Shown here piece after piece: positions 43,733 to 52,031 of a stretch of 64,000 bases of DNA. This DNA is from JBEVNR01 sp040507985. Lineage in GTDB: Bacteria > Pseudomonadota > Alphaproteobacteria > Rickettsiales > UBA6187. The notes under the pieces are model-generated. The model did not search any database. It had not been told where the DNA came from and saw nothing but the letters and a program-made list of their open reading frames with translations. Numbering within the stretch: the first letter of the stretch is position 1; each line of letters begins with the position of its first letter. The stretch is taken from NCBI GenBank assembly GCA_040507985.1, contig JBEVNR010000001.1:1-64000 (forward strand). Direction: 5' to 3'. Both the position numbers and the translations under genes were made by a program.

Positions 43733-44494
43733 TTATATGCGCATTAACACGCTAAAGGTGCAAAGCGGATCGTTCAAATCGACGTTATAGTCGCCGTCCG
43801 CTCCCGCCGCGCTGACGCATAACGCTGCCCCCGCGCCGGGATTGGTCAAGGGGTTGGTCGCGTTTTGGCCGCGCGCGCGCAAAATTCCCCTGCCGGGACG
43901 CCCGTCGTCAATTTTCGAGTCGATGCTGAGCATGTCTTTGGGAGAGAGAATGTTTTCCGTGTACCACGCCGCGCTGCTGCCGTTATCGGCGGCGCCGTAG
44001 ATAAAGTAGTTCTCTCCGGTCGACAGGGAAAACGTTCCCCAATATCCGCCCTGTTCCGATTGCGGTAAAATCGTGCTTATGTCCGCGCTATGCACCGCCC
44101 CGCCGGCGTACGATTCCGGAATAAGCCCCGCGCCGCTGCCGCCCAAATGGTTCCAAAAGCGCGTGTATTCCCCGCTGTGCAACGAATAGTTTCCGGCGGC
44201 GTCTTCAAGCAACCCGTCTTCGGTCGTTCCCGCTTCCGCCACCCCAAAACCGAAGCGGACGTCGGCCCGCACGTCGCCGGGAAGGCCGGAATATTTATCC
44301 CTAAACGTGGCCGCCGCCTTGTTGAACTCCTCGTATTGCGACGCGAGGGCGCGCAATTCCGCCGACCTGACTAAATCTTGCCCCACAAGCACGCTGGAGA
44401 CGATAAGACCGATGATGACCAATACGATGGAAAGCTCGACCAACGAAAAACCGGCGGAGCGCCGCTTCGATTCTATCGATAGATAATGGGCCAT
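43733..44494 (-). CDS. Type IV pilin/type II pseudopilin-like protein 3
   Basis: A 253-aa protein with a 15-residue leader and cleavage site before FSLVELSIVLVIIGLIVSSVLVGQDLVRSAELRA, nearly the same helix as protein 2. The word FRDKYSGLPGD aligns with RYQNKIPGD and IYQGLPGD of the other two. The C-terminal domain is Gly/Ser/Tyr-rich with a late Cys pair (ALCVSA, DPLCTF), a likely disulfide. It probably forms a transcription unit with protein 2. Such large minor pilins may cap or decorate a thin fibre. Confidence 0.85.
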   Translation of the reverse strand: MAHYLSIESKRRSAGFSLVELSIVLVIIGLIVSSVLVGQDLVRSAELRALASQYEEFNKAAATFRDKYSGLPGDVRADVRFGFGVAEAGTTEDGLLEDAAGNYSLHSGEYTRFWNHLGGSGAGLIPESYAGGAVHSADISTILPQSEQGGYWGTFSLSTGENYFIYGAADNGSSAAWYTENILSPKDMLSIDSKIDDGRPGRGILRARGQNATNPLTNPGAGAALCVSAAGADGDYNVDLNDPLCTFSVLMRI

Positions 44495-44706
44495 GCCGTT
44501 TTCCTATTCGCGGGAAATTGAACTATTAGCACATAGTAACGGAGCTTAATTTAAGAAACCGTTAAAAGGGCGAAGGCGCGCCGAGATTTTTACCGAAGAC
44601 GGCGACCGGCGGTAAGCTATGGTCGCTTATAAAAAAGTCTTGCATAAATCGCGTATTTGGCAAAGTATCTGCCCAATCCGTTAAATATATTAGGTATGAT
44701 GTCGCT

Positions 44707-45735
44707 ATGACGCCTATGCTTCCCTCCTCGCATCTTTCCGCCTTATGGAAAAAAGGAACCGATTTTTTAGGAACGCCCTACGCGGTCATGGGTGGGGCGA
44801 TGAGTTGGGTATCGGAAAGAAACCTCGTCGCCGCCGTCTCCGACGCCGGCGCCTTTGGGGTGATCGCGTGCAGCTCCATGACGCCCGACCTGCTGGAAGA
44901 AGAAATTGCCGCCGCCAAAGCCTTAACCTCCAAGCCTTTCGGCGTGAACCTCATCGTCATGCATCCAAAGCTGGACGAGCTTGCGGACGTATGTTTGCGC
45001 CAAAACGTATCGCATATCGTCCTTGCGGGAGGGTTGCCGTCCAAAGCGTTGATCGATAAAATTCAGCGCGCCGGATCAAAGGCGATCGCGTTCGCTCCCG
45101 CGCTTCCGGCGGCGAAGCGGCTGGCGCGATTCGGCATAGACGCGCTGGTGATAGAGGGGTCGGAAGCCGGCGGGCATATCGGGCCGACGTCGACCTCGGT
45201 GTTGTGCCAGGAAATACTTCCCCACATGGCGCACGCATTGCCGATTTTCGTCGCCGGCGGCATCGGCCGGGGAGAAGCCGTCGCGGCGTATTTGCGCATG
45301 GGCGCGGCGGGCGTGCAGATAGGCACGCGACTGGTCTGCGCCACGGAATCCATCGCCCACCCCGCCTTTAAGCGCGCCTTCGTCAACGCCCACGCGCGCG
45401 ACGCAGCCGTGACCGTGCAACTGGACCCGGATTTTCCCGTCATTCCCGTGCGCGCCTTAAAAAACAAGGCGACGGATTTATTTATGCAGGCCCAAAAAGA
45501 CGCCATATCGGACTATAAATCGGGAAAACTATCGAAAAACGAGGCCGCCTTGCAGATAGAGCATTTCTGGGCGGGCGCATTGCGTCGCGCCGTGATCGAC
45601 GGCGACGTGGAAAACGGATCGCTCATGGCCGGGCAAAGCGTGGGCATGGTGGAAAAAGAAGAGCCGACGCGCGATATTTTAGCGCGGCTCGTTCGCGAAA
45701 CGGAGGACGCCCTTCGGGCAGGCCCCATGTCATAG
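44707..45735 (+). CDS. Nitronate monooxygenase-like flavoenzyme
   Basis: A 342-aa FMN-dependent TIM-barrel enzyme. Family words are GGAMSWVSERNLVAAVSDAGAFG, KPFGVNLI, VIEGSEAGGHIG with the substrate-site His, and the FMN phosphate region FVAGGIGRGEAVAAYLRMGAAGVQIGTRL. Members oxidise nitronates; the related FabK reduces enoyl-ACP, so that alternative remains. A TATGAT box lies only 6 bp before the ATG, so the transcript may have little or no leader. The stop overlaps the convergent GTA gene by 6 bp. Confidence 0.85.
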   Translation: MTPMLPSSHLSALWKKGTDFLGTPYAVMGGAMSWVSERNLVAAVSDAGAFGVIACSSMTPDLLEEEIAAAKALTSKPFGVNLIVMHPKLDELADVCLRQNVSHIVLAGGLPSKALIDKIQRAGSKAIAFAPALPAAKRLARFGIDALVIEGSEAGGHIGPTSTSVLCQEILPHMAHALPIFVAGGIGRGEAVAAYLRMGAAGVQIGTRLVCATESIAHPAFKRAFVNAHARDAAVTVQLDPDFPVIPVRALKNKATDLFMQAQKDAISDYKSGKLSKNEAALQIEHFWAGALRRAVIDGDVENGSLMAGQSVGMVEKEEPTRDILARLVRETEDALRAGPMS

Positions 45736-46551
45736 CAACGCCTGTACGCCCGGCACGTGCGGTTCGCCGCGAAAATTCACGGCGTTGTCATAACGCGACA
45801 TACACGTGGAAAAATATTTGTCGCACCCCGGCGATAGGGTGGCGGCGTCGCCTTGGGCGATAGGAAAAGGGCATGATTCCCCGAGCGTCACCCTATTTTC
45901 CGTTACGCTTGCGACGGAAAATACGGCGCCGGCGTTCGCTCCGCTCGTGAATTTTGCCTTGCCGCAGCGAAAGGCGGCGGCGTTTTCGGGAGCGTCGGAA
46001 AAAACGAACGCGCGATAGGCGTCTTCCCCCTCCTCCGTCACCTCGCCCGACACGGAAAGCGCGTCAAGGTCGACGCCGCATCGCGCGTCGCCAAGGGCCG
46101 CGCGGCACAAAGGCGAGAAGCGCGCCATATGTATAAGGGAGGCGCGCGCGCCCATGCCGGCAACGCCAAAGGCGAAGCGTCCGTCTTGCAGTTTTGCCTC
46201 GACGACGATTCCGCGCATGACGTCTGCCCGTCCGTATTCGGGAAAAAGCGGCGCGACCATAAAACAGCGCATGTCGGCGCCGTCAAAAAGCCCTTTGCTT
46301 ATATCGTCTTCGGGCAGGCCTTTCCCCGAAAAACGCATCGCCCCGGCGTCCGTTCCGCGCGAGAGCGTCACGTCGCCGTCAAAGGCGGGCGCGTAGCCGG
46401 CGCCGTAGGTTTCTCCGCCATGGACGACGTCGCGGTCAAAGTCGCACATGCGGAACGTTTCTCCGTCTACGCGCGAAACGACCCAGCAATGGCACAATAT
46501 GTGGGCGGAGTTGCGCATATATTCCGTTAACGAGGGCGATATGGCGTGCAT
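45730..46551 (-). CDS. GTA/phage tail hub protein (DUF2163, RcGTA g13-like)
   Basis: The product from MHAISPSLTEYM is 273 aa. It matches the conserved phage/GTA family DUF2163 (the BR0599 type): CHCWVVSRVDGETFRMCDFDRDV at the start, YAPAFDGDVTLSRG, and the C-terminal cysteine-rich end SPGCDKYFSTCMSRYDNAVNFRGEPHVPG. In the Rhodobacter gene transfer agent the g13 product forms the tail hub. AAAGGAG lies 7 nt before this ATG, supporting it over the longer frame to 46593. It follows the g12-like gene by 5 bp. No g14 or g15 follows; the next gene is convergent. Confidence 0.88.
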   Translation of the reverse strand: MHAISPSLTEYMRNSAHILCHCWVVSRVDGETFRMCDFDRDVVHGGETYGAGYAPAFDGDVTLSRGTDAGAMRFSGKGLPEDDISKGLFDGADMRCFMVAPLFPEYGRADVMRGIVVEAKLQDGRFAFGVAGMGARASLIHMARFSPLCRAALGDARCGVDLDALSVSGEVTEEGEDAYRAFVFSDAPENAAAFRCGKAKFTSGANAGAVFSVASVTENRVTLGESCPFPIAQGDAATLSPGCDKYFSTCMSRYDNAVNFRGEPHVPGVQALL

Positions 46552-46556
46552 GCGCG

Positions 46557-47159
46557 CTACTCCTTTATTTCGATCAGGCGAACGTCGTTCCAAAAATAGC
46601 GCTCTCCCACGTCCGAACGCATCGCCAGCGCGTCGACGTCGAAGCGCACGGGAACGTCGAAGGTGAAATCGGCGGAGATGACGGCGCCATCCGCCGGCGG
46701 CAAGGCGAACGTCACGACCCCCGTCGCGACGTTCATGGAATATCCGCTTAGCAGGGGAGCGTCGTTGACATAGATCGCAAAATCGTCCGCCACCGGCTTG
46801 GCGATGATACGAGCGTCTCCCTCTTCCGCGCCCTCATAGGTTTTTATCAACGGAAAAGCGAGGGTTTCGCCGTCGCCTTCGCCGATCATTTGCCCATCGG
46901 CCCGGCAGTCGCTTTTGTCGCGAAACCGGAATCCGTAGGCGCGGCCCTTCCGGGCGCGGAAAAAGGCGATAAGCGCGTCGCGTTGCTCGGCGTTGCGCAC
47001 GCCGCACCCCACTTCGTATTCGATATATCCGCTGCGGGCCCGAACGGCGCGAGACTCGACGCCTCCCCGCCGCCGCACCACGTCGACGTCGAAACGCGGA
47101 CCTCCCACGGCGCCGGCGGCAATGTCTATCGGAAAGGAAACGTCGTGAAAACCGCTCAT
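46557..47159 (-). CDS. GTA/phage distal tail protein (DUF2460, RcGTA g12-like)
   Basis: A 200-aa protein of the DUF2460 family. Hallmarks are FHDVSFPIDIAAGAVGGP, GYIEYEVGCGVRN, LIAFFRARKGRAYGFRFRDKSD and the final YFWNDVRLIEIKE. In Rhodobacter-type GTAs this is the distal tail protein that starts the tail tip. Only this gene and the g13-like gene remain here; capsid, portal, terminase, g14 and g15 genes are absent from the window. Both frames are intact with normal codon use, so selection may still maintain them. Confidence 0.9.
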   Translation of the reverse strand: MSGFHDVSFPIDIAAGAVGGPRFDVDVVRRRGGVESRAVRARSGYIEYEVGCGVRNAEQRDALIAFFRARKGRAYGFRFRDKSDCRADGQMIGEGDGETLAFPLIKTYEGAEEGDARIIAKPVADDFAIYVNDAPLLSGYSMNVATGVVTFALPPADGAVISADFTFDVPVRFDVDALAMRSDVGERYFWNDVRLIEIKE

Positions 47160-47272
47160 AAATACGCGCTCGCTGCCGTTGGTGATGGCTTTATGTCGTA
47201 ATATGCGGCAAAGGAAAACGGAAGGGGGAGGAAAAAGAAATTTCGGCTATGTTAAACTTATGCGCGATCGGG

Positions 47273-47278
47273 TATAAT
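47273..47278 (+). promoter_or_regulatory. Candidate -10 box before pepP
   Basis: A perfect TATAAT at 47273-47278, about 60 bp before the pepP ATG. No convincing -35 box is visible at 17 bp spacing (TGTTAA). Confidence 0.35.
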
Positions 47279-47338
47279 CAACTTTCCGAGGCGTAATGCA
47301 AAAAAGCGCCGCACAACCCGACAGGCGCACCCATACAT

Positions 47339-49183
47339 ATGCCCAAAGACGCAAAAACCGCAGCGATGGAACGCACGACGCTAATTCGGCGATACATGAA
47401 GGAGCGCAACCTCGACGCCTTCATTCTGCCGTCGCACGACGAATATCGCAGCGAAATGCCGCCGAAGGGCAATTGCCGCCTTGCCGCGCTCACGGGCTTT
47501 ACGGGATCGTTCGGCGTCGCGATTGTCACGCAAGACGCCGCTTTTCTCGTCACCGACGGACGCTATCGCCTTCAGGCGCGGGAAGAGCTTCCGATGGACA
47601 TATACGTTCCGGTGGACGTATCGACGAAACGCCCGACGCAATTGCTCGCCGAACGGCTTCCCGCCGGAGCGTTCGCGGGATTTGACCCGGAGTTGACGTC
47701 AAAATCGGAAATGGACGCCTATCGGGCGGCGGCGCCGTCGGTGCAATTCGTGCCGGTTTCCCCCAATCCCGTCGACGACGTATGGGAGGATAGGCCGCCG
47801 GCAAGCGACGCCGAAATTTTCGCCTATCCGGAAAAATACGCCGGCGAAAGCGCGGGAACGCGGCTGGCCAAGCTCGCGCAAGCGCTCGAAAAATACGAGG
47901 CGGACTATGTGTTCGAGCCGTTCCCGGAGCATATATGCCGCCTGCTTAACGTGCGGGGCGGCGACGCGCCTTATACGCCGGTGGCGTTCGGACGGCTTTT
48001 GGTGGAGAAAACCGGCGTTGCGCATTGGTTCGTCGATATGTCGCGCGTGAATCGGGAATTGCGCGACGCCTTGCACGAGGCCGGCGTAAAAATTCGTCCG
48101 CTCGAAGAATGCGCGGCGGCGCTGGAGGCGATTCCCGAAAAGGCGCGCGTGCTGCTTGATCCGAGCTTAACGTCGATGAAGCATTACAATGCGCTTAAAC
48201 ACGCCGTCGTCGTGCCGTCGCCCTCTCCTTGCGCGATGATGCAGGCCGTCAAAACCGACGCCGAAATCGCCGCCATGAAAGAGGCGCACCGCATCGACGG
48301 GCTGGCCATGACGCGCTTTTTGCATTGGCTGGAAAAAAGCCGCAAGGCCAAGGAAGAGCTACGCGAGACGGACGTCGTTTCTGCCTTAACCCGCTTTCGC
48401 GCGATGAGCGACGAATATCGCGGCGACAGTTTCGCCGCCATCGTCGGCGCGGACGCCAACGGCGCCGTCATCCATTACCGCCCCTCTCCCAAAACCGCCG
48501 CGACCATTCGCGACGGCTCCATGGTGCTTATCGACTCCGGCGGACAATATCTGCAAGGCACGACCGACGTGACGCGCACCGTATGCCTGTTCGAGCCGAC
48601 GCCGGAGCAAAAGCGCCGGTTTACCCTCGTCTTGCGGGGGCATATGGCTCTCGCCCGGGCGGATTTCCCCGAGAACACCGCCGGGGAAATGCTCGACGCG
48701 CTGGCGCGGCAATATCTATGGCGCGAGGGAAGGGACTACGCCCACGGCACCGGCCACGGCGTGGGGTGTTTCCTCGGCGTGCACGAAGGTCCGCAACGGA
48801 TTGGCAAGGGATTAAGCGGCGTCGGCCTACGCCCGAACATGGTGCTCTCGAACGAACCCGGCTATTACCGGGACGGCGCCTACGGCATTCGCATCGAAAG
48901 CCTCATCGTCGTCGAGCGCTCGCCTTCCTTATCGGACGAAGCGCAATATTGTCGCTTCCGCACCATCACGCTCGTTCCGATCGACGCGCGCGCCATCGAT
49001 TTTTCGCTGCTGAACGTGGGCGAAAAAAACTGGCTGCGCGACTATCACGACCGCATTCTGGCGGCACACGGCGAATTCCTTTCCCAAGACGAGCGCGCCT
49101 GGCTGGAAGATCTATGCGCCGTCTACGCAAGCGAAGCCGCGACCATGCGCGAGCGAAGCGTCCACCATCCGGCGAATTTTTAG
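47339..49183 (+). CDS. pepP: Xaa-Pro aminopeptidase (M24B)
   Basis: A metallopeptidase removing N-terminal residues before proline, 614 aa, the long three-domain form. Two creatinase-like N-terminal domains (DAFILPSHDEYRSE; FTGSFGVAIVTQDAAFLVTDGRY) precede the pita-bread catalytic domain. Metal ligands are visible: Asp in LIDSGGQY (about 399), Asp in GTTDVTRT (about 410), His in HGTGHGVGCFLGVHEGP (about 468-478), Glu in LSNEPGYY (about 504) and Glu in GIRIESL (about 518). A C-terminal helical tail (WLRDYHDRILA) is typical. It is monocistronic. Confidence 0.94.
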   Translation: MPKDAKTAAMERTTLIRRYMKERNLDAFILPSHDEYRSEMPPKGNCRLAALTGFTGSFGVAIVTQDAAFLVTDGRYRLQAREELPMDIYVPVDVSTKRPTQLLAERLPAGAFAGFDPELTSKSEMDAYRAAAPSVQFVPVSPNPVDDVWEDRPPASDAEIFAYPEKYAGESAGTRLAKLAQALEKYEADYVFEPFPEHICRLLNVRGGDAPYTPVAFGRLLVEKTGVAHWFVDMSRVNRELRDALHEAGVKIRPLEECAAALEAIPEKARVLLDPSLTSMKHYNALKHAVVVPSPSPCAMMQAVKTDAEIAAMKEAHRIDGLAMTRFLHWLEKSRKAKEELRETDVVSALTRFRAMSDEYRGDSFAAIVGADANGAVIHYRPSPKTAATIRDGSMVLIDSGGQYLQGTTDVTRTVCLFEPTPEQKRRFTLVLRGHMALARADFPENTAGEMLDALARQYLWREGRDYAHGTGHGVGCFLGVHEGPQRIGKGLSGVGLRPNMVLSNEPGYYRDGAYGIRIESLIVVERSPSLSDEAQYCRFRTITLVPIDARAIDFSLLNVGEKNWLRDYHDRILAAHGEFLSQDERAWLEDLCAVYASEAATMRERSVHHPANF

Positions 49184-49553
49184 AGTACATCCCTTTATTA
49201 CGTATCGCGCACGCCAATCGACGTTAAGTTCGCCTCACCTATCCCGCCGAAGCCTTACCGATGGATTCCAACGTCGGAACGTCGGGCTGCCCCACGGATT
49301 TCGTCTCTACGATTACCGCGCAAGCCGAAAACGGGTATATCGACGCGAAGGGGTATAATATTTCCGACGATGAATTTACACCCCTCCTTTTCCTTATCAA
49401 ACGATATTCCGTTACCCGCTTTTTCGCAGTCGCGCTTCTGTGGAAGTATGCAAAATGTGTCGGGCGGGAAATTTTTTTCCGGAAGTTTTTATTTTCCGCG
49501 CGCCTCGAAAGCGGTTATACTGCGCGTTTAAAGAAAAATGGGCGAAAGATGCG

Positions 49554-51329
49554 ATGGAAGAAACGGCGCAACGCATGACGGCGGAGGGAGCGGGCGCGAT
49601 AGCGCACGCCGATCCCGCCTATCTGCCGCAAATATTGTGGCTGTTATTGGCGGCTACCGTCGTCGTGGCCGTGTTCAGTCGCATGCGCTTAAGCCCGGTG
49701 CTCGGATATTTATGCGCCGGCGCCCTTATCGGCGTCCATGGCTTGGGGCTGGTGTCGCACGACGATTTCGAGGTGATCGCCGAATTCGGCGTCGTGTTCC
49801 TATTGTTTATGATAGGGCTGGAACTGACGCTTGAGCGCCTGGTCGAAATGCGCCGCTATTTGTTCGGCGTGGGGACGCTGCAACTTGTCGCCACTTCCGC
49901 CGCGATTGCCGCCTTATGTTACGGCGTGGCAGGATTCGACGCCATGCAATCGCTGATCGTCGGATCGGCCCTGTCGCTGTCTTCCACCGCCGTGGTGCTG
50001 CGCGTCATCGCCGACGCGCAAATGCAGGGCGCCCAAACGGGTCGGGTGTCGATCGCGATATTAATCCTGCAAGATTTGGCCGTGGTGCCGTTACTCGTGC
50101 TGTTGCCGAAGCTTGGCGGCGACATGTCCGGCGTCGGCGCGATGATAGGCCGCACGCTGGTCGAGGCGGCGCTGGGCGTGGCGGCCATCTTCCTGATCGG
50201 GCGCATGATCATGCGTCCGCTCTTCAACCGCATCGCCGATAATAACGAATTGTTCGTCACCGCGATTCTGTTGGTCATTTTAGGAAGCTCGTTCATCGCC
50301 GTTTACGCCAATTTGTCGCTCGCCATGGGGGCGTTCGTCGCGGGCATATTGATCGCCGGCACCCGCCACCAATATCAGGTGTCCGATTTCGTGCGTCCGT
50401 TTAAGGACGTGTTGATGGGATTGTTTTTCATGACCGTCGGCATGTCGGTCAACGTGGGGTTGCTGAAGGACCATATCGCCACGGTTGCCGTGCTCACCGT
50501 TTCCCTTATCGCGGTAAAAACCCTCATTCTGGCGGCGGTGTGCCGTCTTTTCCGCATGCCGTGGGAGTCTTCCGTCAAAACGGCCCTGCTGTTGTCGCAA
50601 GGCGGCGAGTTCGCCTTTATTTTGTTCCGCATGGCCACGCAACCGGACATCGGATTGCTGCGCGAGGGAGACGCGCAAATGCTGTTTTTCGTCGTCACCA
50701 TTTCCATGGCGCTGACGCCCTTGTTGCCGGCGCTGGAAAAATTCGTCGCCAAACGACTGAATTTACGCAAGAACGCCTCCGTCGAAGCGTCCGGCGGCAA
50801 GCAAGAGCTGACCGACCTTAACCGGCATGTCGTCATCGTCGGCTTTGGCCGTTCCGGGCAAATGACCGCGAACGTGCTGAAGAAGCAAAAAATTCCCTTC
50901 GTTGCGCTCGACAACAACGCAGTGCACGTGCGCACGATGCGCGAGGCGGGAAAGGAAGTCTATATGGGAAGCTGCCAGGACCCGGAAACGCTGCATCGGC
51001 TCGGCATAGAGCGCGCCCGCGCCTTGGTGGTGAGCGTCACGAACGACGCCAGGGCGGAAAAACTCGTGCGCAACATTCGCTCCGCCTACCCGTCCCTGCC
51101 CATCGTGGCGCGCGCCTCGGACATTACCCACGGCAAGCTGCTGGCGGATTGCGGAGCCGACGCCATCGTGGCCGAAAAATGCGAGGCGGGGCTGCAACTG
51201 GGCGCCGTTTTGCTGCGCGGGGCCGGCATGACCGACGCGGAAGTCTCGGCGATAAAAAAATGTTTCAGGGACGAAGGGTACGACGTTCCCGGAAGCCGCT
51301 GCCCCACCGCCATCGCGTCGCAGGAATAG
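49554..51329 (+). CDS. CPA2-family K+/H+ or Na+/H+ antiporter (Kef-type)
   Basis: A 591-aa inner-membrane protein. The first 400 residues hold about 12 hydrophobic helices with CPA2 words LGYLCAGALIGVHGLGLV, FLLFMIGLELTLERL, GSALSLSSTAVVLRV, ILQDLAVVPLLVLLP and LSQGGEFAFILF. A cytoplasmic RCK/TrkA-N domain follows, with VVIVGFGRSGQMTANVLK (about 427-444). It therefore resembles KefB/KefC. The preferred ATG (49554) starts MEETAQRM; the frame is open to 49440. The 49184-49553 gap holds only a poorly supported 105-codon frame. Confidence 0.9.
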   Translation: MEETAQRMTAEGAGAIAHADPAYLPQILWLLLAATVVVAVFSRMRLSPVLGYLCAGALIGVHGLGLVSHDDFEVIAEFGVVFLLFMIGLELTLERLVEMRRYLFGVGTLQLVATSAAIAALCYGVAGFDAMQSLIVGSALSLSSTAVVLRVIADAQMQGAQTGRVSIAILILQDLAVVPLLVLLPKLGGDMSGVGAMIGRTLVEAALGVAAIFLIGRMIMRPLFNRIADNNELFVTAILLVILGSSFIAVYANLSLAMGAFVAGILIAGTRHQYQVSDFVRPFKDVLMGLFFMTVGMSVNVGLLKDHIATVAVLTVSLIAVKTLILAAVCRLFRMPWESSVKTALLLSQGGEFAFILFRMATQPDIGLLREGDAQMLFFVVTISMALTPLLPALEKFVAKRLNLRKNASVEASGGKQELTDLNRHVVIVGFGRSGQMTANVLKKQKIPFVALDNNAVHVRTMREAGKEVYMGSCQDPETLHRLGIERARALVVSVTNDARAEKLVRNIRSAYPSLPIVARASDITHGKLLADCGADAIVAEKCEAGLQLGAVLLRGAGMTDAEVSAIKKCFRDEGYDVPGSRCPTAIASQE

Positions 51330-51435
51330 CCTGGCTTTGGCGCCGACGATTAAACGGCGGAGGAACGGCGCGATAATATAAAAATATTTTTCTTTTTTAA
51401 AAAGAGAAGAAGCCACATACGGAAGACAAAGCCTC

Positions 51436-51867
51436 TCATGATTCGTTGGGAAACATGTGGTTCAATTGTGCCATTATACAAGATAAATAGTAGAGTATAC
51501 AACTCTGGAGTACACGAATGTCATAGGAAACTTGTTCTATATTAGCCACAGCGTCGTCCACTAATATTCGATCGGCTGCGGCAATCATTGCGTTTTGATC
51601 TGCGACGCTAAAGAATTCCCATCCTGCGGGAAGAAAAATTGTTTCGTTCCCGGCAAATACTCGCATATCTACAGCCTCGATAATGCCTCCGTCCTCTTGC
51701 ATTTCAAATGCGTAAATGATGACGTCTTGCGAAAGATTGAAGTTTATACTCTTCGGAAGAGGATTGTGGTTTGGATCCTGCGGAAGAGGTGAGTCAAGCT
51801 TCTGGCCGTATCCTTTTTCTCCGCAAGCGACATACCGGCTATCTGCCAGAGTGGTGCCTTCGGACAT
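51436..51867 (-). CDS. Orphan hypothetical protein, 143 aa
   Basis: Not recognised. It is acidic and soluble, beginning MSEGTTLADSRYVACGEKGYG, with a beta-like centre (DVIIYAFEMQEDGGIIEAVDMRVFA) and a C-terminal helix (LQSCILYYLSCIMAQLNHMF). Composition is A/T-rich relative to the flanking antiporter and helicase genes, like the other orphans in this window. No signal peptide is visible. Confidence 0.5.
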   Translation of the reverse strand: MSEGTTLADSRYVACGEKGYGQKLDSPLPQDPNHNPLPKSINFNLSQDVIIYAFEMQEDGGIIEAVDMRVFAGNETIFLPAGWEFFSVADQNAMIAAADRILVDDAVANIEQVSYDIRVLQSCILYYLSCIMAQLNHMFPNES

Positions 51868-52031
51868 TGCGGAAGTCAGACAAATTGGTACGTTGATTTG
51901 TAATAGCTAAAGGTGTGTATGCATTTTATTTTAAAAGAAAAAACAAATTTTTCAATTTTTTTATGATTATTACTAAGGCAAAGAGGTTAATCGTGACTTC
52001 GGCTTTTTTCACGCTTCATAATCCTTACGGC

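Noticed and set aside
49261..49578. 105-codon frame before the Kef-type antiporter
   Set aside because: It runs into the antiporter start region, has a basic low-complexity end and no family match; it may be spacer.
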